DNA from: UBA11524 sp964547515
GTDB lineage: Bacteria; Bacillota; Clostridia; Christensenellales; Aristaeellaceae
Length of the DNA stretch: 19,940 nucleotides
NCBI GenBank assembly: GCA_964547515.1
Contig: CAZJOA010000034.1
Span: forward strand, 1 to 19,940
Direction: 5' to 3'
Shown here: positions 7,315 to 14,186 of the stretch, one piece after another
How positions within the stretch are numbered: the first letter of the stretch is position 1
How the letters are laid out: every line of letters starts with the position of its first letter
Program-made: the position numbers and the translations under genes
Notes under the pieces: model-generated
What the model was told of the DNA's origin: nothing
What the model saw: the letters and a program-made list of their open reading frames with translations, nothing else
Databases searched by the model: none

Positions 7315-7794
7315 TCACTTGTGATAGCGTTCCCCGGCGCGGATCTTCATCGCGCGGTAGAGCTGCTCCAGCAGCATCACGCGCGCCAGCTGGTGGGGGA
7401 AGGTCATTTTGGACATGGAGATCTCCTCGTCCGCGCGGGCGAGAACCTGTTCGGACAGCCCGAGACTCCCGCCGATGACGAATACGATGGACGAGCTCCC
7501 GCGGTTCAGGATGTCCTCCAGATGACGGCTCAGGCCGGGGGAATCCCACTGCTTCCCGGGGATGGTCATGGCGATGACGTAGTCGCCGGGCTTGATGCGC
7601 GCCAGGATGCTCTCGCCCTCGCGGGTCTTGATCTGCGCTTCGATGGCGGGGGAGGCATTCGCCGGTTCGGGCAGATCGGGCAGCTCGACCTCCTCCGCCT
7701 TGGCATAGCGGCTCAGGCGCTTGAGGTATTCGTCCGCCATCTGCCGATAGGGCTTTTCCTTCATTTTGCCCACGGTGATGAGGGTGAAGCTCAT
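7315..7794 (-). CDS. rlmH: 23S rRNA (pseudouridine1915-N3)-methyltransferase RlmH (SPOUT)
   Basis: Methylates N3 of pseudouridine 1915 in helix 69 of 23S rRNA with S-adenosylmethionine on assembled 70S ribosomes. The 159-residue length is exact for the family. The trefoil-knot SAM site is visible as FVIGGSLGLS (105-114), with the conserved C-terminal SMSKMTFPHQLARVMLLEQLYRA (127-149) and the terminal RAGERYHK tail (152-159). The start ATG at 7794 overlaps the stop of the preceding exporter gene as ATGA, so translation is coupled. That makes it the third gene of the exporter transcript. It ends in a terminator at 7282-7310. Confidence 0.97.
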   Translation of the reverse strand: MSFTLITVGKMKEKPYRQMADEYLKRLSRYAKAEEVELPDLPEPANASPAIEAQIKTREGESILARIKPGDYVIAMTIPGKQWDSPGLSRHLEDILNRGSSSIVFVIGGSLGLSEQVLARADEEISMSKMTFPHQLARVMLLEQLYRAMKIRAGERYHK

Positions 7795-8249
7795 TTCGCC
7801 ATCGCCCCCTTCCGGCGGACGGTCAGGCGGAACATGAAGCTCCCCACCGCGATGCCCAGGGCGATCATCACGATGTCCACCATCGCGCGGACACCCGCGT
7901 CCACCCCCGCGCTGTACATCTCCTGACCCAGGAAGTGCATGCAGCGGTAGAGTCCCAAGCCGGGCACGAGGGGGATCATCGCCAGGAGGATGAAGATGGT
8001 GGCGATCATGTGCATCCGCCGGGCGCAGTACTGCCCCAGCACGCTGCCCAGCAGCGCCGCGATGAAGATGGACATCGAATCCCCGGCGTTGAGCTGCAAG
8101 AGTGCCCAATAGACCGCATAGCCCACGCCGCCAATGGCGCTGGCGGGGATCCACGCGCGCTTGGGTGCATGCATGAAGATGGCGAAGCCCAATGTGCCCA
8201 CGAAGCTGGAGATCAGCTTGACAAGGCAATCCAGCATGAGCCTGGTCAC
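7791..8249 (-). CDS. Threonine/serine exporter family protein, C-terminal-half subunit (ThrE_2, PF12821)
   Basis: A 152-residue membrane protein with about five hydrophobic segments. It corresponds to the second half of ThrE-type threonine/serine exporters, which in many Firmicutes is a separate gene. Typical features: GFAIFMHAPKR near the N-terminus, GGVGYAVYWALLQ and the MIPLVPGLGLYRCMHFLGQ motif with P-G-x-x-x-Y. It should pair with the adjacent N-terminal-half protein in the membrane to export threonine or serine. The GTG start at 8249 overlaps the preceding stop as GTGA and has a G-rich run about 9 bases upstream; an ATG four codons inside (8237) is the alternative. The stop overlaps the rlmH start. 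Confidence 0.9.
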   Translation of the reverse strand: MTRLMLDCLVKLISSFVGTLGFAIFMHAPKRAWIPASAIGGVGYAVYWALLQLNAGDSMSIFIAALLGSVLGQYCARRMHMIATIFILLAMIPLVPGLGLYRCMHFLGQEMYSAGVDAGVRAMVDIVMIALGIAVGSFMFRLTVRRKGAMAK

Positions 8250-9028
8250 AGTGCCACACCCCCCGTCAGCAGGCGGAAGATCGTCGACCCCGCCAATGCT
8301 CCGCCGGCGATCATGCAGGCGGTCAGCACCGCGCTCGCCGCGGAGGACAGCCCGGACACCATGTCCCCGCGCAATGTGTCCTGCACGGCATTGGTCATGG
8401 CCAGACCGGGCAGCATGGGCATGAGACAGGCCGCGACGGTGACATCCACGGCGATCAGCCCCGCCGCCATGTGGAACATCAGCGGGAGGATGGTGCTCAG
8501 GAAGCTGCCGAAGAGCGTCGAAACAAAGGAGCGCATGCCGGCCCTGTCCAGCGCAAAGGCCAGCAGCTGCACGAGAAAGGCCACGACCCCGGCGACGGCG
8601 CTGTCCACCAGTCCGCCGCCGAACATGACCGCCCATCCGGCGGACGACAGAGCCACCGCCGCCACCAGCCCCAATTTCGTGATGCGTGCCGGGCGATGCT
8701 CGATCTCCTCCAGCAGGGTCATGACCTCCTCGCAGGAGAGGTGTTCGGCCTCCATCCGCCGGGACACGGCGTTCACCGCGTCCACCCGCGTCAGATCGGT
8801 GCCCTTGCGGCGCACACGCTTGACGGCGGTCTCGATGCTGCCGTCGTGCTTGCGGTAGCTGATGAAAATGCCGCTGGGAATGGCGAAGCACTCCACCTCC
8901 GCGAAGCCGAACGCATGCCCCATTCGGGTGATGGTCTCCTCCACGCGGTAGGTCTCGCCGCCGTGCTCCATGATGAGCCGTCCCGCCAGATGGAGCGGCG
9001 CCATGAAGCTGTTATCGTCACGGGACAT
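8246..9028 (-). CDS. Threonine/serine exporter family protein, N-terminal-half subunit (ThrE, PF06738/DUF1212)
   Basis: A 260-residue protein. A soluble N-terminal part (LAGRLIMEHGGETYRVEETI..., IPSGIFISY) is followed by about five transmembrane segments containing the family motif LMPMLPGLAMTNAVQDTLRGDMVSG. It is the partner of the next gene, together making one full ThrE-type amino-acid exporter. AGGAGG (minus strand, 9035-9040) precedes the ATG by 6 bases. It is first in a three-gene coupled unit with rlmH. The threonine/serine substrate is known for the family and not shown here. Confidence 0.92.
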   Translation of the reverse strand: MSRDDNSFMAPLHLAGRLIMEHGGETYRVEETITRMGHAFGFAEVECFAIPSGIFISYRKHDGSIETAVKRVRRKGTDLTRVDAVNAVSRRMEAEHLSCEEVMTLLEEIEHRPARITKLGLVAAVALSSAGWAVMFGGGLVDSAVAGVVAFLVQLLAFALDRAGMRSFVSTLFGSFLSTILPLMFHMAAGLIAVDVTVAACLMPMLPGLAMTNAVQDTLRGDMVSGLSSAASAVLTACMIAGGALAGSTIFRLLTGGVAL

Positions 9029-9189
9029 GGGCGTCCTCCTGTCAAACAAAATGAGCATAAGCCGAACTGGCACAGCAAAGCATGAAACCCGCACCGACAA
9101 ACAAGAGGCCGCAGCTGTGGCGGATCGCCCCCGCGAGACGTTTGAGGGTGGAAGCCTTATGCGCATGCTCCGTCAGGGGGAAAGGGAGT

Positions 9190-9261
9190 CCGGGGCGGCA
9201 ATGATGGGGTTGATGCTTGCCGCCCCGGTCGCTCTTTGGTGCTTTCTCGCGAGAGAGAAAG
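9190..9261. repeat. Two hairpins in the leader of the exporter unit
   Basis: A perfect 12-bp inverted repeat, CCGGGGCGGCAA (9190-9201) with TTGCCGCCCCGG (9217-9228) around 15 bases, and next to it CTTTCTC (9242-9248) with GAGAAAG (9255-9261). They lie in the 371-bp gap between the exporter gene and the gene at 9400, downstream of a candidate promoter. No T run follows, so they are not obvious terminators. I see no gene in this gap. Confidence 0.7.
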
Positions 9262-9296
9262 TACATCCTTGATTTGCAGCGATTCAAGCGTATCAC

Positions 9297-9326
9297 AAAA
9301 TATCTGGGTGATTGCTTTTCTGCCAA
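9297..9326 (-). promoter_or_regulatory. Candidate promoter of the exporter-rlmH unit
   Basis: On the minus strand, TTGGCA (9321-9326), an 18-bp spacer and TATTTT (9297-9302), directly after the terminator of the gene at 9400. It would give a leader of about 260 nt. The -10 box is weak. Confidence 0.35.
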
Positions 9327-9342
9327 TGTGCTTCAAACAAAA

Positions 9343-9362
9343 GCTGAGGGAAAGCCCTCAGC
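9343..9362 (-). terminator. Terminator after the cysteine-cluster secreted protein
   Basis: GCTGAGGG (9343-9350) and CCCTCAGC (9355-9362) form a perfect 8-bp stem with an AAAG loop. On the minus strand it is followed by TTTTGTTTG. Confidence 0.85.
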
Positions 9363-9399
9363 CTTATTGTATCGCGGCACAGCTCCGATGTCAAGCGGC

Positions 9400-10272
9400 T
9401 TACCACACGCCCGACCCGTCGCAGACCGTGCATTTGCCTCCCGTGCAGTCACAGGAATTCCAATCCCCCGTGTAGGGATTGCGCCATCTGCCCGTACCGT
9501 TGCAGCTTGAGCAAGTGCCCGTGCCGCGGCAGGAGACGCAGGTGACGTGCTGGGTGGTGTTCCCCGTGCCGGATGTATCGCCGTTGAGGTAGGGCAGCAG
9601 ATCATTCGGGTCAACATAGATGTCGTTCTGGAAGCCGCCGACTGCCTCGGTGATCCAGTCAGCGTTGCTGCCCGGGAAGCGACCGGTCTCGTCCACCTCG
9701 GAGGCCCAGTCGAAGGTGAAGCTGTCGAGTCCGCCGGAGATGCCGAAAGAGTCGTTCTGGAAGCCGCTGAACCCGCCCGGTGCGGAGGTCGTGCCCTGGT
9801 TGTTCCCGGCGGCATCCTCCCGGGAGGCCGCGCCCAGCACGAAGTCGAAGCCGTCCGGCACATAGAGGGTCATGGTGCAGGCGTTCGTGAACAGATTGCC
9901 GGTGATGGTCAGGTAGGCGGACACATCCCCGGCGGTGATGGTGTAGCGGTAGGTCACGGTGGGCATGGAAAAGCCGCCGGACGACCTGGATTCACCCACC
10001 TTTTTGTGTTCGCAGGTGAAGCCGGCATTGCGGAGCTTCGATTCATAGATCGAGAGGACGGTGCCGACGCTGTCGTATTTCCCGCAGGTGAAGGAATAGT
10101 CGTATGCGCGGAAAAGCAGGCCGTCCTGCTCCACTTCCTCCGGCTGCAATTCCCCCTGCGCCTTCACCGACACGCCGGGGTCGGGCAGGAACGGCTTTTC
10201 CTCCGCGAAGACCCATGCGGAACAGAGGGCAAGGACGAGAACGATACAGCTGACGATGAGCTTGCGGCGCAT
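9400..10272 (-). CDS. Secreted protein of unknown function with a C-terminal DnaJ-type cysteine cluster
   Basis: A 290-residue protein with a clear signal peptide (residues 1-23, ending WVFA before EEKP). The middle part (about 30-150) matches no family I recognise; it has beta-rich stretches such as TVTYRYTITAGDVSAYLTI. A Gly/Ser/Asn-rich linker follows (about 150-240). The last 46 residues carry four CxC/CxxC pairs: CVSC-RGTG (245-252), CSSC-NGTG (254-261), CDC (274-276) and CTVC-DGSG (281-288), the CxxCxGxG pattern of the DnaJ zinc-finger domain. No J domain or chaperone part is present. Zinc binding by an exported protein of this kind is inferred. AAGGAG lies 9 bases upstream of the ATG. 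It has its own promoter and terminator, so it is monocistronic. Confidence 0.85.
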   Translation of the reverse strand: MRRKLIVSCIVLVLALCSAWVFAEEKPFLPDPGVSVKAQGELQPEEVEQDGLLFRAYDYSFTCGKYDSVGTVLSIYESKLRNAGFTCEHKKVGESRSSGGFSMPTVTYRYTITAGDVSAYLTITGNLFTNACTMTLYVPDGFDFVLGAASREDAAGNNQGTTSAPGGFSGFQNDSFGISGGLDSFTFDWASEVDETGRFPGSNADWITEAVGGFQNDIYVDPNDLLPYLNGDTSGTGNTTQHVTCVSCRGTGTCSSCNGTGRWRNPYTGDWNSCDCTGGKCTVCDGSGVW

Positions 10273-10343
10273 GATGCATCACTCCTTGTGACGATCGGTA
10301 GGGGAGATTCAGGCAGAAACGGACGGGGAATGCTCCTGCTGAC

Positions 10344-10372
10344 ATTTTATCACACGCAGTCCGCGAATGCAA
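10344..10372 (-). promoter_or_regulatory. Candidate promoter of the cysteine-cluster protein gene
   Basis: On the minus strand, TTGCAT (10367-10372), a 17-bp spacer and TAAAAT (10344-10349), about 70 bases before the start codon. Confidence 0.55.
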
Positions 10373-10379
10373 GGGAAAA

Positions 10380-10393
10380 CGGCGCAAGGGCCG
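10380..10393 (-). terminator. Weak terminator-like hairpin after the NUDIX gene
   Basis: On the minus strand a short CGGC/GCCG stem with a 6-base loop is followed by TTTT, immediately after the NUDIX stop. The stem has only 4 bp. Confidence 0.3.
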
Positions 10394-10394
10394 C

Positions 10395-10928
10395 TTATTC
10401 CGCCCAGACGGTGTCCTGCGGCAATTCGGAATACACAAAGTGCATCACGTCCGTCCGGCCATCACACAGATAGGCGGCCATTTCCGGCGGATAGACGGTG
10501 CGGTGTGCCAGTTCGGTCAGCGGCACCCAGATGTATTCGATGGAGAACCTCTCCCCGCCGGCCTCGTCGTAGCCGAAGAAACGCTCTGCGGCGGGCAGCT
10601 GCCCATCGTCCACCGCTGCGCGGAAGTACAGCCCGATTTGATGGCAATGGCGCGGCGAACCGTCCGCCGTTCTGCCCCAGTCGATGTACACCTCGCCTAC
10701 GGCGGCGAGTGCACCGATGGATGCATCGGCGTGCAGCTCCTCGCGGAGTTCGCGGACGAGGGTGTCCGCAGCCGTTTCGCCGAAGGCCACATGTCCGCCG
10801 ATGAAGGCGTAGTCCGCCGTGCCGACGGGGCATTGCAGCAGGGCGCGCTTGCCGTCGGCGGAGAGGATCAGCGCCGAAATGCGGTAGGAGAACCGGGCGT
10901 TCCCGTGGTCAAAGAGGATGTCACGCAT
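10395..10928 (-). CDS. NUDIX hydrolase
   Basis: A 177-residue cytoplasmic protein with a nearly perfect Nudix box: G45, E51, R59, E60, E63 and E64 in GGHVAFGETAADTLVRELREEL (split here as GGHVAFGE and TAADTLVRELREEL), the metal-binding site that hydrolyses nucleoside-diphosphate-linked compounds. The Gly near the end of the consensus is His66. The substrate cannot be told from sequence; the set of strands around the box (YRISALILSADGKRALLQC before it, WVPLTEL after it) is ordinary. AAGGAG lies upstream of the ATG at 10928. The promoter is a full consensus with a very short leader, suggesting steady expression. Confidence 0.93.
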   Translation of the reverse strand: MRDILFDHGNARFSYRISALILSADGKRALLQCPVGTADYAFIGGHVAFGETAADTLVRELREELHADASIGALAAVGEVYIDWGRTADGSPRHCHQIGLYFRAAVDDGQLPAAERFFGYDEAGGERFSIEYIWVPLTELAHRTVYPPEMAAYLCDGRTDVMHFVYSELPQDTVWAE

Positions 10929-10951
10929 GATGCTCTTCTCCTTTTTTTATC

Positions 10952-10980
10952 ATTATACTGCATGGCGGGGCGGATGTCAA
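10952..10980 (-). promoter_or_regulatory. Full-consensus sigma-A promoter of the NUDIX gene
   Basis: On the minus strand, TTGACA (10975-10980), exactly 17 bp, then TATAAT (10952-10957). Both hexamers are perfect. The start site would be near 10945, leaving a leader of only about 17 nt that contains the ribosome site. Confidence 0.92.
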
Positions 10981-10986
10981 AGGCCC

Positions 10987-11015
10987 TTTCCAATCCGGCG
11001 GACATGTGCTATACT
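10987..11015 (+). promoter_or_regulatory. Promoter of the acetyltransferase gene, back to back with the NUDIX promoter
   Basis: TTTCCA (10987-10992), a 17-bp spacer and TATACT (11010-11015) with an extended TG at 11007-11008. Its -35 box lies 7 bases from the -35 box of the divergent promoter. Confidence 0.7.
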
Positions 11016-11049
11016 GTCCGCAGCGAAATGCAAAGGAGGATCACCCCTG

Positions 11050-11691
11050 ATGACCGAATACGAAAAGCTGCATTCCGGGGACATCTATAACCCCGGCGAC
11101 CCGGACATCTTCCGTGAACAGCTGGACTGTCTGGAGAAGCTCTACGACTTCAACCAGACCCGTCCCCATGACCGCGAAAAGCGCGAACGCCTCATGCGCG
11201 AGATGTTCGCCGAGGTGGGTGAGGGCTGCTATTTCGAGGTGCCCCTCCACGCCAACTGGGGCGGACACCATGTCCACCTTGGCAAGCAGGTTTACGGCAA
11301 TTTCGGCCTGACCCTGGTGGACGACACCCATATCTACATCGGCGATTACACCATGCTGGGCCCGAATGTCGTCCTGGCCACCGCCGGACATCCCATCCTG
11401 CCGGAATTGCGCGGCAAGCGGGCGCTGCAATACAACATGCCGGTGCATATCGGCTGCAACTGCTGGCTGGGCGCGGGCGTGATCGTCATGCCCGGCGTGA
11501 GCATCGGCGACAATTCCGTCATCGGCGCGGGGAGCGTCGTCACGCGGGACATCCCGGCCAATGTGGTCGCGGTGGGCAATCCCTGCCGCGTGCTGCGCCC
11601 CATCGGCGAGAAGGATCGGCAGTTCTACTGGCGGGATCGGCCGCTGGATGCGTCCCTGCTGACGGCGGACAGGCCGGACGGCGAGGATTGA
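11050..11691 (+). CDS. Sugar O-acetyltransferase (maltose/galactoside acetyltransferase family, left-handed beta-helix)
   Basis: A 213-residue enzyme. It has an N-terminal maltose-acetyltransferase helical domain (residues 5-55, EKLHSGDIYNPGDPDI) and a hexapeptide-repeat beta-helix. The catalytic His is His114 in LATAGHPILPELR, equivalent to His115 of LacA, and the end of the helix shows GAGVIVMPGVSIGDNSVIGAGSVVTRDIP and AVGNPCRVLRPI. The family transfers acetyl from acetyl-CoA to the 6-hydroxyl of glucosides or galactosides, often taken as detoxification of non-metabolised sugars. AAAGGAGG (11032-11039) precedes the ATG. I see no clear terminator after the stop. Confidence 0.93.
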   Translation: MTEYEKLHSGDIYNPGDPDIFREQLDCLEKLYDFNQTRPHDREKRERLMREMFAEVGEGCYFEVPLHANWGGHHVHLGKQVYGNFGLTLVDDTHIYIGDYTMLGPNVVLATAGHPILPELRGKRALQYNMPVHIGCNCWLGAGVIVMPGVSIGDNSVIGAGSVVTRDIPANVVAVGNPCRVLRPIGEKDRQFYWRDRPLDASLLTADRPDGED

Positions 11692-11758
11692 TGTGCTTCC
11701 CGTCCCCCCTGAAGGGAAAAGTTGCTACGAAAACCATTTCGAAAACTGCGAAAAACTG

Positions 11759-11787
11759 TTGACCCCTTGACCGATGTGTGCTATTAT
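11759..11787 (+). promoter_or_regulatory. Promoter of the repeat-protein gene
   Basis: TTGACC (11759-11764), a 17-bp spacer and TATTAT (11782-11787). A second TTGACC at 11767 is too close to the -10 to serve. The start site would be near 11794, giving a leader of about 160 nt. Confidence 0.75.
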
Positions 11788-11793
11788 TATGTT

Positions 11794-11952
11794 GATATGG
11801 TGCATTTGGCGCGTTCATGACCAATGCTTCCAACAGGGGAGGTGAAGCCCCTGCTGAAAAACTGCGGACGGGCGCGTGCTTCGCCGCAGAGATCACCCGC
11901 GATGTGCCAGAAGTCCCATGTTTGCGGACAATACCAAAAGGAGGCTACCAAA
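11794..11952 (+). promoter_or_regulatory. Structured 5' leader of the repeat-protein gene, unidentified
   Basis: Two clear stems: CAGGGG (11834-11839) with CCCCTG (11848-11853), and CTGCGG with CCGCAG further on (about 11863-11890). The ribosome site AAAAGGAGG (11936-11944) follows. The leader matches no riboswitch consensus I know. Function is open: it could be mRNA stability, attenuation or a regulatory RNA. Confidence 0.4.
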
Positions 11953-14090
11953 TTGAAGAAGGTTCTTTCCTGGATCCTGATCGCTGCCATGCTGCTCTCC
12001 TGCATGGCGTTCGCCGAGACGGTTCAGTCTCCGGACGCGGGGGTCATCCCGTCCCCCGACGCGCCCAGCGTTGAGCCGTCCCCCGACGCTCCCAGCGTCG
12101 ACCCCTCCCCTGACGCTCCCAGCGTCGACCCNNNNNNNNNNNNNNNNNNNNNNNNNNNNNNNNNNNNNNNNNNNNNNNNNNNNNNNNNNNNNNNNNNNNN
12201 NNNNNNNNNNNNNNNNNNNNNNNNNNNNNNNGATGCCCCCAGCATCGAGCCTTCCCCCGATGCCGAGGCGGCCGATCTGGTCTATGTGATCGACTTTGAG
12301 GACGGCAGCTTCGCCATGCTGGGCGTTTCCACCGCCACCGCCGATGCGGATGCGTCCGAGCTGTCCGTGGTGGACTACAACGGCAGCAAGGCCCTGCGCG
12401 TGGACGTGAAGGCCAAGACCCCCTACATCGGCCTGAATGTGGAAGGCCTGCTGGGTGAAAACCTGGACAAGGTCGCCGCGATCAAGTTCGACGTGGGCGC
12501 TGAGCTGGGCTCTGACGGCAAGTTCTACGCCGTGTCCGGCAAGCTGTACACCGTCACCGGTGCGGATCAGGCCAAGACCGGCTACGACTGGTCCGTCTAC
12601 CTCAAGAGCAAGAACCCCAAGACCGCGACCGTCACCCTGAAGGACGTTTTCTTCACCAACGGCCAGGGCGACACCATCCTCATCACCAAGGAAGCGGATG
12701 CTTTCGTTGCTTCCGGCAAGTTCGCCGGTGAAGAGCCCCGCGACATCTACCTGGACAACATCATGTTCCTGGATGCCGCCGGTGAGCCCCTGCCCCTGGA
12801 TCTGACCGCCATCTGGACGGCTCCCGACACCGATGCCGACCTGAGCAACCTCTCCGTGCTGAACAACGCCGTGTCCCTGGAGGGCATGACCGTTGAGGGC
12901 GGCGCCTGGGGTCAGAATGGCGTTTCCATGACCGAGGAATTCCGTGCCGCGCTCGTGCCCGGTTCCGTCATCGAGATCGCCTATGAATCCGAGAGCGGTG
13001 ACATCTGGCTGGTCTTCCCCGACTCTGCCGCGGGCTGGATGCGCGTCGAGCAGGGCACTGCCACCACCAACAACTCCAAGACCACCGCGCAGATCACCTT
13101 CGCGGAGATCGCCGCCGTTCTGGGTGAGGACACCTCCGCGTGGGGCGACCGTCTCCAGTGCGAGGCTTCCGGCGCGTGGAAGGTCTATTCCGTGAAGGTC
13201 GGCACCCCCGGTGCGAAGTATGCCCTGACCGGTGCCGTTGAGTTCGAGGGCTTCACCTGCGAGGGCGGCGCTTGGGCGCAGAACGGCTTCGAAATGCCCC
13301 AGGCCATCATCGATGCGCTCGTGCCCGGCACGGCCGTTGAGATCGACTTCGAATCCGAGACCGGCGACATGTGGCTGGTCATGCCCTGGGCTGCGGCGGG
13401 CTGGATGCGCGTCGGCCAGGGCACTGCCGCCATCTCCGGCAGCAAGGCCTATGTGACCTATGAGCAGATCGCCGAGCTGTGCGGCGAGGACAAGTCCACC
13501 TGGGGCGCNNNNNNNNNNNNNNNNNNNNNNNNNNNNNNNNNNNNNNNNNNNNNNNNNNNNNNNNNNNNNNNNNNNNNNNNNNNNNNNNNNNNNNNNNNNN
13601 NNNNNNNNTGACCTATGAGCAGATCGCCGAGCTGTGCGGCGAGGACAAGTCCACCTGGGGCGCGATGATGCAGTGCGAGGCCTCCGGTGCGTGGAAGGTC
13701 TACGCGGTGAAGGTCGGCAAGCTGAACAAGCTGGTCGGCGTGACCGACGTGGTCGATTTCGCGGGCTTCGCCTGCGAGGGCAGCGCCTGGGGTCAGAACG
13801 GCTTCGAGATGCCTGCCGAGTTCATCGCGGCGCTCAAGCCCGGTGCTGTCATCAGCATCAGCTATGAGTCCGAGTCCGGCGATATGTGGATTGTCATGCC
13901 CGACAGCGCTGCCGGCTGGATGCGCGTTGCCCAGGGCACGGCCAACACCGACGGCACCACCGCGCAGATCACCTTCGAGGAGATCGCCGCGGCCTGCGGT
14001 GAGGATGTCTCCACCTGGGGCGCTCGTCTCCAGTGTGAAGCCTCCGGTGCGTGGAAGGTCTACGCCCTGTCCATCGGCCAGTCCTACTGA
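11953..14090 (+). CDS. Secreted modular protein with Pro-rich linker and tandem about 110-residue repeats (possible glycan-binding); interrupted by two assembly gaps
   Basis: The start is TTG at 11953, eight bases after AAAAGGAGG, and opens a classic signal peptide (LKKVLSWILIAAMLLSCMAFA). Next come PSPDAPSVD-type linker units interrupted by a gap at 12132-12231. A domain at about 12265-12860 follows (VYVIDFEDGSFAML..., LYLDN-like strand DIYLDNIMFLD), which looks like a jelly-roll carbohydrate-binding module. Then come repeats of about 110 residues beginning near 12870, 13230 and 13740; each has EGGAWGQNG, a SGDMWLVMP strand, AAGWMRV, GTA, ITFEEIAA, and ends CEASGAWKVYAVKVG. A second gap (13509-13608) splits repeat two. 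The protein ends after the last repeat with no anchor, SLH or dockerin. The frame changes across the second gap only because the N run is arbitrary. Binding to polysaccharide is inferred from shape and from the neighbouring solute-binding protein and esterases. Confidence 0.8.
12058..12258 (+). repeat. 27-bp tandem repeats encoding PSPDAPSVD linker units
   Basis: Units start at 12058, 12085 and 12112 (the third runs into the gap), and one more lies at 12232-12258 after it. The copies are nearly identical, so the true number inside the gap is unknown. Confidence 0.9.
12132..12231. other. Assembly gap (100 N)
   Basis: Exactly 100 N placed within the 27-bp repeats. The length is conventional and gives no real size. 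Flanking copies differ in several bases. Confidence 0.98.
13454..13663 (+). repeat. Exact 55-bp direct duplication abutting the second gap
   Basis: The 55 bases at 13454-13508 are identical to those at 13609-13663. The first copy ends on the last base before the N run and the second begins on the first base after it. Both encode TYEQIAELCGEDKSTWG. Confidence 0.97.
13509..13608. other. Assembly gap (100 N)
   Basis: Exactly 100 N inside the repeat-protein gene. Joining the two 55-bp copies into one gives a continuous reading frame, TWGAMMQCEASGAWKVYAV, which matches the other repeats. Confidence 0.98.
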
Positions 14091-14121
14091 TCCTGACTGA
14101 GCCCATCGTTTGTTCATTCCC

Positions 14122-14154
14122 CCCGGACGGCTGCGCATTGACCGGCCGTCCGGG
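14122..14154 (+). terminator. GC-rich hairpin between the repeat protein and the solute-binding protein
   Basis: CCCGGACGGC (14122-14131) and GCCGTCCGGG (14145-14154) form a perfect 10-bp stem with a 13-base loop, but no T run follows. It may be a partial terminator or an mRNA-stabilising stem between cotranscribed genes. Confidence 0.55.
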
Positions 14155-14186
14155 CTGACACCACCCAGAGGAGGAATCGACGCGCT

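Noticed and set aside
9029..9296. T-box leader for the threonine/serine exporter
   Set aside because: No T-box core or anti-terminator motif is visible, and the hairpins lack T runs.
9042..9326. A possible 94-residue minus-strand protein with a hydrophobic C-terminal stretch
   Set aside because: The only start is a TTG without a ribosome site, it overlaps hairpins, and it matches no family I know. More likely leader RNA of the exporter unit.
11794..11952. Known riboswitch classes (c-di-GMP, TPP, SAM, FMN, guanidine, fluoride, manganese, glutamine) for the repeat-protein leader
   Set aside because: None of the conserved core sequences of these classes is present in the leader.
12058..12258. 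CRISPR array
   Set aside because: The 27-bp units are contiguous, without spacers, and are in frame as PSPDAPSVD linker codons.
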